64,000 nt of DNA from Nephromyces sp. MM_2019 (Eukaryota > Apicomplexa > Aconoidasida > Nephromycida), in assembly GCA_015657535.1 (NCBI GenBank), contig JADHZB010001368.1, positions 40,024 through 104,023 on the forward strand. The letters run 5' to 3'. Shown here one piece after another: positions 63,477 through 64,000 of the stretch. Below the pieces are notes generated by a model that saw nothing but the letters and a program-made list of their open reading frames with translations, did not search any database and had not been told where the DNA came from. The position numbers were made by a program, and so were the translations under genes. How positions within the stretch are numbered: position 1 is the stretch's first letter; every line of letters starts with the position of its first letter.

Positions 63477-64000
63477 GTTAGTGTCTGTGACGTTTTTACA
63501 ACCCGGAAGAGTGTTTGTGAGCCTGTGTGTGAGTGTGTGTGGGTGTATGTTGTTATGTGTGTTGCTATGTGTGGGTGCATGTGCGTTGTTTCTAGCTTTT
63601 CACTCCTCTACTATAAGAATGTCGTCTATTTGCCTACCGTTACTAATGAAATTTGCCTTTTTTTCGTGTGATTTCTTGTGTGTGCGACTGTCATGATGAC
63701 TAGTAATCTGAGAAGCTACTCCTACATAACTTTGTGTGCTAACATGCTGCCCAGGAATATCTTTTTTAATTTGAAGAGTAGAAAATTCGAGGAAATCACT
63801 ATTTTAATGAGAATTTTTCTTCTTCCTCTTACGTTTGTTCCATCTTTTTTTTCTTCGCTTTTATCTTCTTCATCTTCTTCTGCTTCTTCCTTTTCATCTT
63901 CTTCTTCTTCTTCATCTTCTTCTGCATCATCTTCTTCTGCTTCATCTTCTTCTGCATCATCTTCTTCTGCTTCATCTTCTTCTGCTTCATCTTCTTCTGC
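63477..64000. other. probable intron of the RPA-like gene, ending in a repeat
   Basis: Begins with TG-rich sequence after the donor CCG|GTTAGT and grades into a T+C-rich tract. No exon can be delimited before the window edge. Confidence 0.4.
63915..64000 (+). repeat. 15-base tandem repeat TCTTCTTCTGC(T/A)TCA, nearly six copies, cut by the window edge
   Basis: Regular 15-mer array preceded by a looser TCTTCTTCATCTTC stretch from about 63840. Being a multiple of three it could encode a Ser/Ala linker on the plus strand (SSSAS) or an acidic Ala/Glu/Asp run on the minus strand. It may equally be an intronic pyrimidine tract. Confidence 0.85.

Overview
The window reads as nuclear DNA of a unicellular eukaryote, most likely an apicomplexan and probably coccidian-like. 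The evidence is A+T-rich sequence (by eye well under 45% G+C), genes split by GT-AG introns of roughly 75 to 2000 bases, start contexts such as AAAATG and AAGATGG, dense (CA)n and AAG-type microsatellites, and the gene content: a heptatricopeptide/RAP-type organelle protein, a bacterial-type diaminopimelate decarboxylase and a plant-like DegP protease. There are no operons, CRISPR arrays, ribosome binding sites or insertion sequences. The taxon is inference; no rRNA or organelle marker is present. Gene models were built by eye, by joining open segments whose splice phases agree.

Layout. 1.2-2.4 kb (-): a CS-domain (p23/NudC-like) protein in 2 exons. 6.3-11.6 kb (+): diaminopimelate decarboxylase, 8 exons, 487 aa, with an unexpected C-terminal hydrophobic tail. 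11.7-12.3 kb (-): a lysine/glutamine-rich hypothetical ORF. 13.3-18.1 kb (-): a DegP/HtrA serine protease, 7 exons, 696 aa, catalytic triad intact. 21.9-23.0 kb (+): a small protein with a signal peptide and a transit-like region. 26.6-28.9 kb (+): a coiled-coil protein, followed by about 1 kb of broken coding-like fragments. 30.1-39.6 kb (-): an HPR/RAP-family protein, 12 exons, 860 aa, with a mitochondrion-like N-terminus and no visible RAP domain. 44.2-45.7 kb (-): the C-terminal part of an RPP14/POP5-like RNase P subunit, with unresolved exons further upstream at 47.2-48.9 kb. 51.6-58.5 kb (-): an AAA-ATPase-like protein, about 544 aa, whose Walker A and Walker B signatures are degenerate. 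62.2 kb to beyond the edge (+): the N-terminus of a probable replication protein A large subunit.

The long introns and intergenic stretches of the right half hold many local tandem repeats (units of 8, 15, 22, about 27, about 45, about 58 bases, plus (CA)n). The genes do not form a pathway; they are ordinary eukaryotic neighbours. The points most worth a second look are the tail-anchored-looking lysine enzyme, the catalytically dead AAA protein, the RAP-less HPR protein and the fragmented coiled-coil locus. I found no convincing multi-gene novel system.
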